Assembly (NCBI RefSeq): GCF_900129855.1
Contig: NZ_LT670819.1
Span: forward strand, 3,224,001-3,288,000
Direction of reading: 5' to 3'
DNA: 64,000 nucleotides
Source: Streptomyces sp. 3214.6
Lineage (GTDB): Bacteria; Actinomycetota; Actinomycetes; Streptomycetales; Streptomycetaceae
Part shown: positions 8,598 to 16,737 of the stretch, piece by piece
How the letters are laid out: the number at the start of each line of letters is the position of its first letter
Position numbering within the stretch: position 1 is the first letter of the stretch
The notes under the pieces: generated by a model
The model's database searches: none
Seen by the model: the letters and a program-made list of their open reading frames with translations, nothing else
Told to the model about the DNA's origin: nothing
Translations under genes and position numbers: made by a program

Positions 8598-9587
8598 TCA
8601 GCGGCTGACGACCCGCGCGGCCTTGCGTACCTGCTCGACCAGGAGCGCCTGACGCAGCAGTGCCTCTCCCAGCGCTGCCCGCCCGGTGCCCGACAGGGCC
8701 GCCGCCGCGAACGCGTCGAGCGCGTTGCCCACTTGGTGGTCGGCGGAGAGCGTCACCTCGGTGATCCTGTCCTGCTGTTCGAGGCGGACCACCGGGCGGT
8801 GCTCCCGGGGCGGCGTGAAGGCGCGCGGCACACTGATCCGGCCCCGGCTGCCCCACAGGGCGTACACGGACCGGTAGGAGTGCTGGAATCCGAAGTCGAG
8901 CTGGGCGCTCACCCCGGTCGCCGTGGAGAGCAGCACGCTTCCCGCGACGTCGACGCCGGTGGCCTCGTCGACGCGCAGACAGGCGCCGAGGACGTCGAGT
9001 TCCCCGGCGAGGTGGAGCTGGGCCGCGCGCAGCGGATAGACGCCGACGTCCAGCAGGGCGCCGCCGCCGAGCAGCGCGTTGTGCCGGAAGGACGCCGGAT
9101 CGGGCGGCGGTACCCCGAAGGAGCTGGAGAAGACCCTCAGTTCGCCGACCTCGGCGGCCATGTCCCGTACCGCGGCGTGCTGGGAGTGGTGCAGGAACAT
9201 GAAGTTCTCGGTGAGCGCCAGATCGAACCGGGCGGCCATCGCCACCAGTTCGGCGCTCTGCGCGTACGTCGTGCTGAGCGGCTTCTCCACCAGGACGTGC
9301 TTTCCGGCGGTCAGCGCCTCGGCGACCCATTCGTGGTGCATGCCCGGCGGCAGCGGCACATAGACCGCGTCGATGTCGTCCCGGTCCAGCAGCGCCTGGT
9401 AGCCGGTCACCGCCGCGCATCCGAACCGGGCCGCGAGCCGTTCGCTCCTCGCCCCGTCCCGGCTCGCCACAGCCACCAGCCGCACCGACTGATGCTCCAC
9501 GAGCGCAGGCAGGATCCGGCGCACCGCGATATCGGCACAGCCCAGAACCCCCATGCGGAGTACCGGTCGTGGAGTGTCCTCGGGCAT
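8598..9587 (-). CDS. Gfo/Idh/MocA oxidoreductase, probable TDP-hexose 3-ketoreductase
   Basis: A 329-residue NAD(P)-dependent reductase. The N-terminal Rossmann motif is [18 protein letters not shown], and the family motif [10 protein letters not shown] (EKP, with the catalytic lysine) lies near residue 97. TDP-3-ketohexose reductases of this family (UrdT/KijD10-like) act after 2,3-dehydration in 2-deoxysugar routes. ATG at 9587 is chosen (AGGTGAGGTGG upstream); the open frame beyond it runs into the divergent dehydratase. Divergent placement opposite the 3-dehydratase fits a joint deoxysugar function. Substrate and stereochemistry are not determinable from the sequence. Confidence 0.82.
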   Translation of the reverse strand: MPEDTPRPVLRMGVLGCADIAVRRILPALVEHQSVRLVAVASRDGARSERLAARFGCAAVTGYQALLDRDDIDAVYVPLPPGMHHEWVAEALTAGKHVLVEKPLSTTYAQSAELVAMAARFDLALTENFMFLHHSQHAAVRDMAAEVGELRVFSSSFGVPPPDPASFRHNALLGGGALLDVGVYPLRAAQLHLAGELDVLGACLRVDEATGVDVAGSVLLSTATGVSAQLDFGFQHSYRSVYALWGSRGRISVPRAFTPPREHRPVVRLEQQDRITEVTLSADHQVGNALDAFAAAALSGTGRAALGEALLRQALLVEQVRKAARVVSR

Positions 9588-9600
9588 CTGCCACCTCACC

Positions 9601-9620
9601 TGTCGGATACGTCGCCGACA
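9601..9620. promoter_or_regulatory. inverted repeat in divergent promoter region
   Basis: TGTCGG (9601-9606) and CCGACA (9615-9620) form a 6-bp inverted repeat with an 8-bp spacer, located 14 bp upstream of the ketoreductase start and in the only gap (9588-9750) between two divergent sugar genes. The size fits a dimeric repressor operator. No regulator of that kind is encoded close by, so this remains a candidate. Confidence 0.35.
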
Positions 9621-9750
9621 CAAGCTAGCCAGAGCGGGTCGAAAGCCCCTGGAAGCCCGCTGGAGCAGGCCCTTTCCGCGGGGACTCCATGGCTCCTCGA
9701 CCGAGCGGCGCGAGCATGGTCCCGAGGCAATCCTTACAGGAGGGACGGCT

Positions 9751-11055
9751 ATGACGTCGGACACCAAGGCCCTGGTCCTGGAGCAGGTTCGCGAGTACCA
9801 CCGGCAGCAGCAGCCGGAGAACTTCGTGCCGGGAGTGACACCGATCCTCTCCTCGGGGGCGGTCCTGGACGAGGAGGACCGGGTCTCTCTGGTGGAGGCG
9901 GCCCTGGATCTGCGGATCGCGGCCGGGTCGCACTCCCGGCGTTTCGAGAGCAGGTTCGCCCGCCACATCGGCGTGCGCAAGGCGCACCTGGTGAACTCCG
10001 GGTCCTCGGCGAACCTGCTGGCGCTCTCGGCGCTGACCTCCCCCCGGCTCGGCGACCAGCGGCTGCGCCCGGGCGACGAGGTGATCACGGTGGCCGGCGG
10101 TTTCCCCACGACGGTCAACCCGATCTTCCAGAACGGTCTCACGCCCGTCTTCGTGGACCTCGAACTCGGCACGTACAACACGACGGCGGAACGCGTGCGG
10201 GCAGCGATCTCGGACCGCACCCGGGCCATCATGATCGCGCACACCCTCGGCAACCCCTACGAGGTGGCGGAGATCCAGCAACTGGCCACCGATCACGAGC
10301 TGTTCCTGATCGAGGACAACTGCGACGCCGTGGGCTCGACCTATCAGGGGCGTATGACAGGCACCTTCGGGGACCTGGCCACCGTCAGCTTCTATCCTGC
10401 CCACCACATCACGACGGGCGAGGGCGGGTGCGTACTGACCAAGAACCTCGAACTGGCCCGGATCGTCGAGTCGTTCCGCGACTGGGGGCGGGACTGCTGG
10501 TGCGAGCCCGGCGAGGACAACACCTGCCTCAAGCGGTTCGACTACCAGCTCGGTGACCTCCCCAAGGGCTACGACCACAAGTACATCTTCTCGCACATCG
10601 GTTACAACCTGAAGGCGACCGACCTCCAAGGAGCCCTGGCGCTCAGCCAGTTGGAGAAGCTTCCGGAGTTCGGCCGGGCCCGGCGGCGCAACTGGCAGCG
10701 GCTGCGCGACGGGCTCGCGGACGTTCCGGGTCTGCTGCTGCCCACCGCGACGCCGGGCAGTGACCCGAGCTGGTTCGGCTTCGTCATCACGGTGCTGCCC
10801 GACGCCACCTACACCCGCCGCGACCTGATCGCCTTCCTGGAGGAGCGGCGCATCGGCACACGACGGCTGTTCGGCGGCAACCTCACCCGGCACCCGGCGT
10901 ATCTCGGCACCCGGCACCGGGTGGCGGGAGATCTCCGCAACTCCGACATCATCACCGAGCAGAGCTTCTGGATCGGGGTCTACCCGGGCATCACCGAGGA
11001 GATGACCGACTACATGCGGGACTCCATCGTCGAGTTCGTCGCCAAGAACGGCTGA
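9751..11055 (+). CDS. TDP-4-keto-6-deoxyhexose 3-dehydratase (PMP-dependent, SpnQ/UrdQ/E1 type)
   Basis: Removes the C-3 hydroxyl of a TDP-4-keto-deoxysugar using PMP and an iron-sulfur centre supplied with electrons by a reductase. The 434-residue protein has the aminotransferase fold, but the PLP lysine is replaced by His: it reads [14 protein letters not shown] with the key His near residue 219, exactly the E1/ColD/SpnQ replacement. The Cys residues in [20 protein letters not shown] are the [2Fe-2S] ligands of this subfamily. ATG at 9751 follows caggaggg. Its presence implies a 3-deoxysugar (rhodinose/forosamine-like) in addition to a 3-amino sugar. Confidence 0.9.
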   Translation: MTSDTKALVLEQVREYHRQQQPENFVPGVTPILSSGAVLDEEDRVSLVEAALDLRIAAGSHSRRFESRFARHIGVRKAHLVNSGSSANLLALSALTSPRLGDQRLRPGDEVITVAGGFPTTVNPIFQNGLTPVFVDLELGTYNTTAERVRAAISDRTRAIMIAHTLGNPYEVAEIQQLATDHELFLIEDNCDAVGSTYQGRMTGTFGDLATVSFYPAHHITTGEGGCVLTKNLELARIVESFRDWGRDCWCEPGEDNTCLKRFDYQLGDLPKGYDHKYIFSHIGYNLKATDLQGALALSQLEKLPEFGRARRRNWQRLRDGLADVPGLLLPTATPGSDPSWFGFVITVLPDATYTRRDLIAFLEERRIGTRRLFGGNLTRHPAYLGTRHRVAGDLRNSDIITEQSFWIGVYPGITEEMTDYMRDSIVEFVAKNG

Positions 11056-11070
11056 GCCGCCCGGGGGCGG

Positions 11071-11889
11071 TCAGCCGATCATCCGGTCGAGCATCACGTC
11101 CTCCCCGCACCCGGGCACGTCCAGCCACGGCTCCGCAGCGAGCACGGCCTGTTGCAGACGCTGCAGGCGTGGGGACGGGGAGAGCCCCAGTTCCTCCGCC
11201 AGCCGGCGGCGCAGCCTCTGGTAGACGTCGAGCGCCTGCCAGGAGCGCCCCGCCCGGTACAGCGCCGTCATGCACTGGGCGTGCAAGCCCTCGTGCAGCG
11301 GATGACGGCCGGTGAGCTCGATCAGCTCGGCCAGCAGTTCCGCGTGACGTCCCAGCCTCAGATCCGCCTCCAGACACCGCTCCAGCACGCCGAGCCTGCT
11401 CTCCTCCAGACGGGCCACCTCGATGCTCAGTACGGGCCCTATCCGCACGTCGACCAGCGCGGATCCGCGCCACAGCGCCAGCGCCTCACGGAAGTACGCC
11501 GATGCCTTCTCCTGCCGGTCCTCGGCGGCGGCAACGCTCCCCGCGGCGACCAGCCGCTCGTAGCGCGGTACGTCGACGGCGTCCGCGGGCGCCTGCCAGC
11601 AGTAGCCGCCGTACTGGGTGACGAGGACGTCCTTGGCCGACACTCCGGCCTCGGAACCGTAGGCCGCGGTGAGCTGACGGCGCAGCTGAAGGATGTACGT
11701 GTGCAGGGTCGCCAACGCGCTCTGCGGCGGCTCGGTGCCCCAGATCTCCTCCATCAGGGTCGCGACGGGCAGGACCCGATTGGCGTGGATCGCGAGCAGC
11801 GCGAGGATCTGGCGGGGTTTCGCGGCGGTCGGCACGATCGAACGGCCCCGCACTTCGGCCGTCAGCGGTCCCAGCAACCATATGTCCAT
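11071..11889 (-). CDS. SARP-family transcriptional activator
   Basis: Streptomyces antibiotic regulatory protein of 272 residues. The N-terminal winged-helix (OmpR-like) DNA-binding domain covers about residues 1-95: MDIWLLGPLTAEV, KPRQILALLAIHANRVLPV and the recognition segment TLHTYILQLRRQL. The bacterial transcriptional activation domain follows (DVPRYERLVAAG ... EGLHAQCMTALYRAGRSWQALDVYQRLRRRL). This is the small ActII-ORF4-like class without an ATPase domain. ATG at 11889 follows GGGGGGAAAC; the open frame further upstream has no RBS. It is transcribed away from the RiPP precursor gene and shares its 266-bp intergenic region, so it is the obvious local activator of that locus. It could also serve the sugar cluster. 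Confidence 0.9.
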   Translation of the reverse strand: MDIWLLGPLTAEVRGRSIVPTAAKPRQILALLAIHANRVLPVATLMEEIWGTEPPQSALATLHTYILQLRRQLTAAYGSEAGVSAKDVLVTQYGGYCWQAPADAVDVPRYERLVAAGSVAAAEDRQEKASAYFREALALWRGSALVDVRIGPVLSIEVARLEESRLGVLERCLEADLRLGRHAELLAELIELTGRHPLHEGLHAQCMTALYRAGRSWQALDVYQRLRRRLAEELGLSPSPRLQRLQQAVLAAEPWLDVPGCGEDVMLDRMIG

Positions 11890-11990
11890 GTTTCCCCCCA
11901 TGTGGTCGGCGGAGCACCGCAAAGAGCTCCTTGCCCATGGAGTCTCGCTGGCCGCTTCGGCCGCCAACCAGTGCCGTGGACCCGGACAGG

Positions 11991-12034
11991 CATATGAGAA
12001 ACGTATGCGCAAGATGTGTAAACCTCATATGGTC
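11991..12034. promoter_or_regulatory. candidate SARP-binding repeat array with 11-bp period
   Basis: Four consecutive 11-bp blocks (starts 11991, 12002, 12013 and 12024) begin catatgag, cgtatgcg, gatgtgta and ctcatatg. The first three read as degenerate direct repeats of a (c/g)ATGxG(x) core with one-turn spacing, the classic SARP arrangement. The first and last blocks (CATATGAG 11991-11998, CTCATATG 12024-12031) are also perfect reverse complements. The block is strikingly AT-rich compared with its surroundings, lies 122 bp upstream of the precursor ATG and about 100 bp upstream of the SARP start, and could control both. Confidence 0.6.
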
Positions 12035-12155
12035 CCTGTGCTGGACACACTGGTACCCCCACGGCCCGGCCCGAAAGGATGGCAGCGCTGCGCAGGGCCC
12101 GGCCGGGTCCGACGCACCCCACGGAGCAGGCAGTCCACAGCGACAAGGAGCACAC

Positions 12156-12335
12156 ATGCTACGGATCACGCCCCTGGTGGACGGCGACGGGGACAGAGCC
12201 AGGTCCATCGACGACCTCGTGATCACCGAGTTCGGCGACGACTCCGCACAGATCCCCGACGGCCGTATCTGTATCTGCTGGACCTCCTCCACCGGCACCC
12301 CGTCCGCCATGGACGGCGGTCGTACGTCTCGATGA
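12156..12335 (+). CDS. candidate RiPP precursor peptide (TOMM/azoline class), 59 residues
   Basis: Small gene with a good RBS (aaggag at 12145-12150, five bases before ATG 12156). The peptide has an acidic N-terminal part (SIDDLVITEFGDDSAQI, residues 17-33) like many RiPP leaders. The C-terminal core is rich in cyclisable residues: Cys39, Cys41, Thr43, Ser44, Ser45, Thr46, Thr48 and Ser50, with the dense stretch CICWTSSTGT. The TGA stop overlaps the ATG of the YcaO gene (ATGA, 12332-12335), which ties it to that enzyme. The leader/core boundary may be near PDG-R (34-37), but this is inference. I do not recognise the sequence as a known precursor family. Confidence 0.72.
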   Translation: MLRITPLVDGDGDRARSIDDLVITEFGDDSAQIPDGRICICWTSSTGTPSAMDGGRTSR

Positions 12336-14599
12336 GCCGTCCGGGCCCGGGCGACGGGCTCCCCCGGCTGGGGTTCGCACCGCATCTGCGCGTCGAATCG
12401 GTGCCGGGGGAGCCCGTCTTCCTGATGGCGGAGGACCGGGTGACCACGCTGGGCGGAGCACAGGTCGCCCTGCTGGCCCCACTGCTCGACGGCAGCCGTG
12501 ATCTGCCCCGTATCGTCGCCGACGCGGCACCCGGGCTGTCGAGCGACAGCACCGAACGGCTCGTGACCAGGCTGCTGGACGCGGGCCTGCTCCATGTCTA
12601 TCCACCGGACGGGTCCGACGGCCCCGAGCGTGCCTACTGGGCCCTCACCGGCCTTCAGTCACGGCCCGCCGGCGGCCGGGACGCACTCCTGGCCCCGGTC
12701 GACCTCACCGAGGACGCGGGAGGCGCGCTGCACGAGGCCGTGTCGGCGGCGGGGCTGCGGACCGCGCCGGCCGGCGAGCCGGCCGACCTGACCCTCGTGC
12801 TGTGCCACGACTATCTCGATCCGCGGTTGAGCGCCCTGGACGCGGAGCACCGCGCCGCGGGACGCACCTGGCTGCCCGTACGGGCCAGCGGCACCCACCT
12901 GTGGATCGGGCCCTTCTTCTCCCCCGGCGACGGCCCCTGCTGGAGCTGTCTCGCGGACCGGCTCCGGCTGCGCCGACGCGGCGAGGCGTACGTCCAGCAC
13001 CGGCTCGGGCACAGCGGGCCCGCCGCGCACCGGCCGTCGTATCTGCCCGCCGGGCGGGCGGCGGCCATGCAACTGGCCCTGCTCGAGGCCGGAAAGTGGC
13101 TCGCCGGGCACCGGGACAGCGATCAGGGCAGCCTGTGGCGGCTGGACACCCGCACGCTGGAGAGCAGCCGTCATCCCGTGCGACGCCGCCCGCAGTGCTC
13201 CCGCTGCGGTGATCCGCTGCTGGTACGCGACCGGGTCTCGGCACCGGTCGTGATGTCCCCCCAACCGGTCCGGGACACCACCGGCGGCGGCCACCGGACG
13301 TTCGGCCCGGACCGGATGCTGGAGCGCTACGGCCACCTAGTGGACCCCGTCACCGGTCTCGTCGGCGAGATCCGCCGCGACCCGCGCGGACCGGAGTTCC
13401 TCAACTGCTTCCACGCGGGCGCGCAGCCGCCCTGGGACCCCGAGCGGCCGCCGCCTCCGCTCCACACCCCGCTGCGCAGCCCCGGCTCAGGCAAGGGCAT
13501 CACCGAACTCCACGCCAAGGTGAGCGCGTTGGCCGAGGCCCTGGAGCGGTACAGCGGCTACTTCCAGGGCGACGAGCCACGCCGACGCGGCAGTTACCGC
13601 GAGCTGGCGCCCCTGGCCGTCCACCCGGACAGCGTCCAGCTCTTCGACCGGCGGCAGTTCGAGGACCGGGTGGCCTGGAACCGCACGCACGGACCCTTCC
13701 ACCAGGTGACCGAGCCCTTCGACGAGGACGCCCCACTCGACTGGACGCCCGTCTGGTCGCTGACCGAACAACGGCAGCGGCTGGCGCCCACGAGTCTGCT
13801 CTACTACAACGCCCCGGACGCGGACACCGGTTTCTGCAGGGCCACCTCCAACGGCGCCGCCGCCGGAACCAGTCTGGAGGACGCCGTCGTCCACGGCTGC
13901 CTGGAACTGGTGGAGCGCGACGCGGTCGCACTGTGGTGGTACAACCGCACGCGGCAGCCCGGGGTGACCCTGGACCAGCGGGATCCGTGGATCGCCCGGA
14001 TGCGGGCCGTCCTCAGGGAGCTCGGCAGGACGGTGTGGGCCCTCGATCTCACATCCGATCTCGGCATTCCCGTGGTCGCCGCCGTGTCGGCCCGGATCGG
14101 AAGGACGGCCGAGGACATCGTGCTGGGCTTCGGCGCGCATTTCGATCCCCGGATCGCGTTGCGTCGGGCGCTCACCGAACTCAACCAGATGCTGCCGCCG
14201 TTGACAGGGGAGACGACCGACGGCGCCTCCGCCTACCAGGGCACCGACCCGGAGGCCCTGGACTGGTTCCGGCACGCCACCACCGCCAACCAGCCCTATC
14301 TGCTGCCCGCGGCACGCCGGTCCACCCGGCCGCCCGCGGCTTTGCGGCCGCCCGCCGACGCCGCGGAACAGGTCCACGCCTTGGTCGCGCTGTTGCGCCG
14401 CCACGGCCTCGACGTACTCGTCCTCGACCAGACCCGCCCCGATGTGGAACTGCCCGTCGCCAAGGTGATGATCCCCGGTCTGCGCCCGCACTGGGCGGGC
14501 TTCGGCCCCGGCCGGCTGTTCGACGTACCCGTCGCGCTCGGCCGGCTCACCCGGCCGACGGACTACGCGGACCTCAATCCCCTGCCGCTGCATCTGTAA
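12332..14599 (+). CDS. fused E1-like/YcaO cyclodehydratase (TOMM leader-peptide-binding protein plus YcaO)
   Basis: A 755-residue two-part enzyme expected to bind the precursor leader and convert Cys/Ser/Thr to thiazolines/oxazolines with ATP. Residues about 1-95 look like a winged-helix RRE (peptide-recognition) domain. Residues about 100-300 form the E1/ThiF-like part, with two CxxC pairs (C203/C206 and C289/C292) for structural zinc. From about 325 to the end is the YcaO domain, with nucleotide/Mg-binding motifs SALAEALERYS (398-408), CLELVERDAVALWWY and RRALTELNQ. The C-terminus PLPLHL retains only part of the PxPxP tail of classical azoline-forming YcaO proteins. ATG at 12332 overlaps the precursor stop. 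No flavin dehydrogenase is adjacent. Confidence 0.9.
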   Translation: MSRPGPGDGLPRLGFAPHLRVESVPGEPVFLMAEDRVTTLGGAQVALLAPLLDGSRDLPRIVADAAPGLSSDSTERLVTRLLDAGLLHVYPPDGSDGPERAYWALTGLQSRPAGGRDALLAPVDLTEDAGGALHEAVSAAGLRTAPAGEPADLTLVLCHDYLDPRLSALDAEHRAAGRTWLPVRASGTHLWIGPFFSPGDGPCWSCLADRLRLRRRGEAYVQHRLGHSGPAAHRPSYLPAGRAAAMQLALLEAGKWLAGHRDSDQGSLWRLDTRTLESSRHPVRRRPQCSRCGDPLLVRDRVSAPVVMSPQPVRDTTGGGHRTFGPDRMLERYGHLVDPVTGLVGEIRRDPRGPEFLNCFHAGAQPPWDPERPPPPLHTPLRSPGSGKGITELHAKVSALAEALERYSGYFQGDEPRRRGSYRELAPLAVHPDSVQLFDRRQFEDRVAWNRTHGPFHQVTEPFDEDAPLDWTPVWSLTEQRQRLAPTSLLYYNAPDADTGFCRATSNGAAAGTSLEDAVVHGCLELVERDAVALWWYNRTRQPGVTLDQRDPWIARMRAVLRELGRTVWALDLTSDLGIPVVAAVSARIGRTAEDIVLGFGAHFDPRIALRRALTELNQMLPPLTGETTDGASAYQGTDPEALDWFRHATTANQPYLLPAARRSTRPPAALRPPADAAEQVHALVALLRRHGLDVLVLDQTRPDVELPVAKVMIPGLRPHWAGFGPGRLFDVPVALGRLTRPTDYADLNPLPLHL

Positions 14600-14707
14600 G
14601 GGAATGAGACCTTCCTCTTCCTCCCGCGCAACGAAGCAACCTTTCCGCACCCAGAACGATCTTCTTCCACAAGGGGATTGAGAACGGCAGCCACGCCGTA
14701 GAGCTTC

Positions 14708-14736
14708 TTAGTCGAATGACTCGTACCGGCTAGAAT
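14708..14736 (+). promoter_or_regulatory. possible promoter for sensor kinase gene
   Basis: TAGAAT at 14731-14736 is a good -10 hexamer, with TTAGTC 17 bp upstream as a weak -35, about 100 bp before the kinase ATG. The 238-bp gap 14600-14837 is unusually AT-rich for this genome. No other convincing element is visible in it. Confidence 0.35.
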
Positions 14737-14837
14737 CGATTACGCGTTCCCAACCTCGCGCTTTGCCGTGAGCGGGTTAAGCGCGGCACAACCTGACTCA
14801 TTGACTCGTTCGGTTCGCCCGAGGGGGAAGAGAAGAG

Positions 14838-16085
14838 ATGCAAGGTTCTGCCCAGCACAGTGGTGCGCGCGCCGAACTAGAGGACGCGAGAAGCAGATAC
14901 CTCGCCGTCGGCACCTCCAGCGCCATCACCATCGCGGTCCTCGTGGCCTTTTTCGGCGTTGCCTTCTTCTATCTGCTGGAGGACCATCTCTCACCGGTCA
15001 GGTTCACCGCGGGCATCGTGACCCTGTTGCTCGTCTACTGCGTCCAACTGACCCACTCCTTCGGCTACCTGTCTCCCCGGCTGACCCGCCTGAGGTACTG
15101 GACCTTCGGACTCCAGGTCCTCCTCACCTATCTGCCGTTCCTCACCTTCGCCGATGCCTGGCTCGCCACGCCGGGCGTCCTCGCCGGCTCCGCCCTGCTC
15201 GTGCTGCCCCGCCGCTGGATGTGGCCGGCGTTCGCGGCGATCGTGGGATCGTCCAGCCTGCTGATACTGGAAAGCGGGGTGGGCCGTGGCTCGCTCGGGT
15301 ACGGCACCGTCGCGACCACGCTGACCGGCCTGGTGGTGTTCGGGTTCTCCGAGCTGACCCGCCTCGTCCAGGAAGCCCACCGCACCCGCGAGGAACTCAC
15401 CCGGATGGCCGTGGAGGCCGAACGGCTGCGCTTCTCGCGCGATCTGCACGATCTGCTGGGCATGAGCCTGACCACCATCGCCTTCAAGTGCGAAGTGGCG
15501 CGGCGGCTGCCGCCTTCCAAGCACGCCCGCCTGCAACAGGAACTGACGGAGATCCTGGAAGCCACCCAGCGGGCGTTCATCGACGTCCGTGCCGTCTCAC
15601 AGACCTACCGTGCCATGTCACTGGCCACAGAGGTCGACACCGTCTTCGCCACCCTCAGGAACATGGGTGTGCACGCCCAATTCCGGGGCAGCGCCGGGCC
15701 GCTGCCGCCCGACATCGAAACGACCCTGGCGACGGTGCTGCGCGAGGGGGTCACCAACATGCTGCGGCACAGCAGGGTCGGCACCTGCGTCGTCCGAATC
15801 CACCGCGAACAGGACGCCGTCAGACTGACGGTGACCAACGACGGACTCGAAGGCCACCCGGCCTCCGCGTTCAGCAACGCCCGGCCGGGAAGCGGCCTCA
15901 ACAACCTTCGCGATCGCATCGAAGCGGTGGAAGGCCGGCTCACCGCGGAGATCACGGACGGGAAGTGGTTCTCCCTCACGGCGGTCGTCCCGGTCCCGGC
16001 GAAGGGCCCCGCGCCCAAGCACTGGCTCGTCCGGCCCGTGCATCCCTCCGGCAGAGGGATGCACGATTCCGCTTCAGTTGCCTGA
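14838..16085 (+). CDS. DesK/NarX-type membrane sensor histidine kinase
   Basis: A 415-residue kinase with about five or six predicted transmembrane helices in residues 25-180 (ITIAVLVAFFGVAFFYLL, FTAGIVTLLLVYCVQ and others), a short coiled linker, then HisKA_3 with the phospho-acceptor His near residue 204 in RDLHDLLGMSLTTI. The HATPase domain is shortened but has the N-box-like REGVTNMLRHS and GSGLNNLRDRIEAVEG. ATG at 14838 follows a purine-rich gggggaagagaagag. It faces the response regulator gene tail to tail, an unusual arrangement for a cognate pair. Its position next to the YcaO operon suggests it senses an envelope or lipid signal linked to the peptide product. Confidence 0.85.
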   Translation: MQGSAQHSGARAELEDARSRYLAVGTSSAITIAVLVAFFGVAFFYLLEDHLSPVRFTAGIVTLLLVYCVQLTHSFGYLSPRLTRLRYWTFGLQVLLTYLPFLTFADAWLATPGVLAGSALLVLPRRWMWPAFAAIVGSSSLLILESGVGRGSLGYGTVATTLTGLVVFGFSELTRLVQEAHRTREELTRMAVEAERLRFSRDLHDLLGMSLTTIAFKCEVARRLPPSKHARLQQELTEILEATQRAFIDVRAVSQTYRAMSLATEVDTVFATLRNMGVHAQFRGSAGPLPPDIETTLATVLREGVTNMLRHSRVGTCVVRIHREQDAVRLTVTNDGLEGHPASAFSNARPGSGLNNLRDRIEAVEGRLTAEITDGKWFSLTAVVPVPAKGPAPKHWLVRPVHPSGRGMHDSASVA

Positions 16086-16100
16086 GCACTGAGCTCAGGC
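16038..16100. terminator. two hairpins at the end of the kinase gene
   Basis: GTGCATCCCTC (16038-16048) and GAGGGATGCAC (16054-16064) form a perfect 11-bp stem with a 5-nt loop inside the last codons of the kinase. GCCTGAG (16080-16086) and CTCAGGC (16094-16100) form a second 7-bp stem across its stop codon. Together they probably terminate both convergent transcripts in a 46-bp intergenic space. Confidence 0.55.
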
Positions 16101-16131
16101 CCGGTCCCCGGCGCGACTCGTCGGATACTCG

Positions 16132-16737
16132 TCAGATCCAGCCGCCCTCACGGGCGATCCGTACCGCGTCCATGCGGTTGCGGGCGCCCAGCTTGACCAC
16201 GGCGCTGCTCAGGTAGTTCCGCACCGTTCCTGTGGAGAGGAACAGACGGCCGGCGATGGCCGCGGTGCCCTCGCCCGCGGCGGCGAGCCGAAGGACTTCC
16301 AGTTCGCGTGGCGCCAGCGGCTGGGTCACGTCCTCAAGCGCCGCGACGGCCAGTTGAGGGTCGACGACCCGCTTCCCGGCGGCCACCGCCCTTATGGCGC
16401 CGACGAGTTGGGCCGGGTTGGCGTCCTTGCACAGGAATCCCGTGGCGCGGGTGGCCAGCGCCCGGCGCAAGGTGCTGGGATTGCCGAGCCCCGTGAGCAT
16501 GAGGATCCGGCAGTCGGGTACGGCTGTGGAGAGCGCGGCGGCTGCGGTGATGCCGTCCATCCCCGGAAGACCGATGTCGAGGACGGCCACATCCGGTCGC
16601 AGTGCGCGCGCCTTCGGAACGATCTGATCGCCGCGATCGACTTCGGCCACCACGTCGAAGTCCGCCTCCAGCGCCAGGAGTTCGGCCAATGCCCTGCGCA
16701 GCATCGCCATGTCCTCGGCGATCAGAATCTTCAGCAT
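16132..16737 (-). CDS. NarL/DesR-type response regulator
   Basis: A 201-residue regulator. The receiver domain begins MLKILIAEDMAMLRRAL (acidic pocket E8, D9); the phospho-acceptor Asp is in VAVLDIGLPGMDG (about residue 54) and the conserved Lys in GFLCKD (about 105). The C-terminal LuxR-type HTH is APRELEVLRLAAAGEGTAAIAGRLFLSTGTVRNYLSSAVVKLGARNR. The start at 16737 gives the usual MLK opening. It is the natural partner of the convergent sensor kinase. The SARP gene at 11071-11889 or the YcaO operon are plausible targets, but no binding site can be assigned. Confidence 0.9.
   Translation of the reverse strand: MLKILIAEDMAMLRRALAELLALEADFDVVAEVDRGDQIVPKARALRPDVAVLDIGLPGMDGITAAAALSTAVPDCRILMLTGLGNPSTLRRALATRATGFLCKDANPAQLVGAIRAVAAGKRVVDPQLAVAALEDVTQPLAPRELEVLRLAAAGEGTAAIAGRLFLSTGTVRNYLSSAVVKLGARNRMDAVRIAREGGWI

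Noticed and set aside
14606..14683. A 25-codon open frame (MRPSSSSRATKQPF...) after the YcaO gene as a second precursor
   Set aside because: No RBS, no leader-like part and no cysteine; it is more likely untranslated DNA before the kinase promoter.
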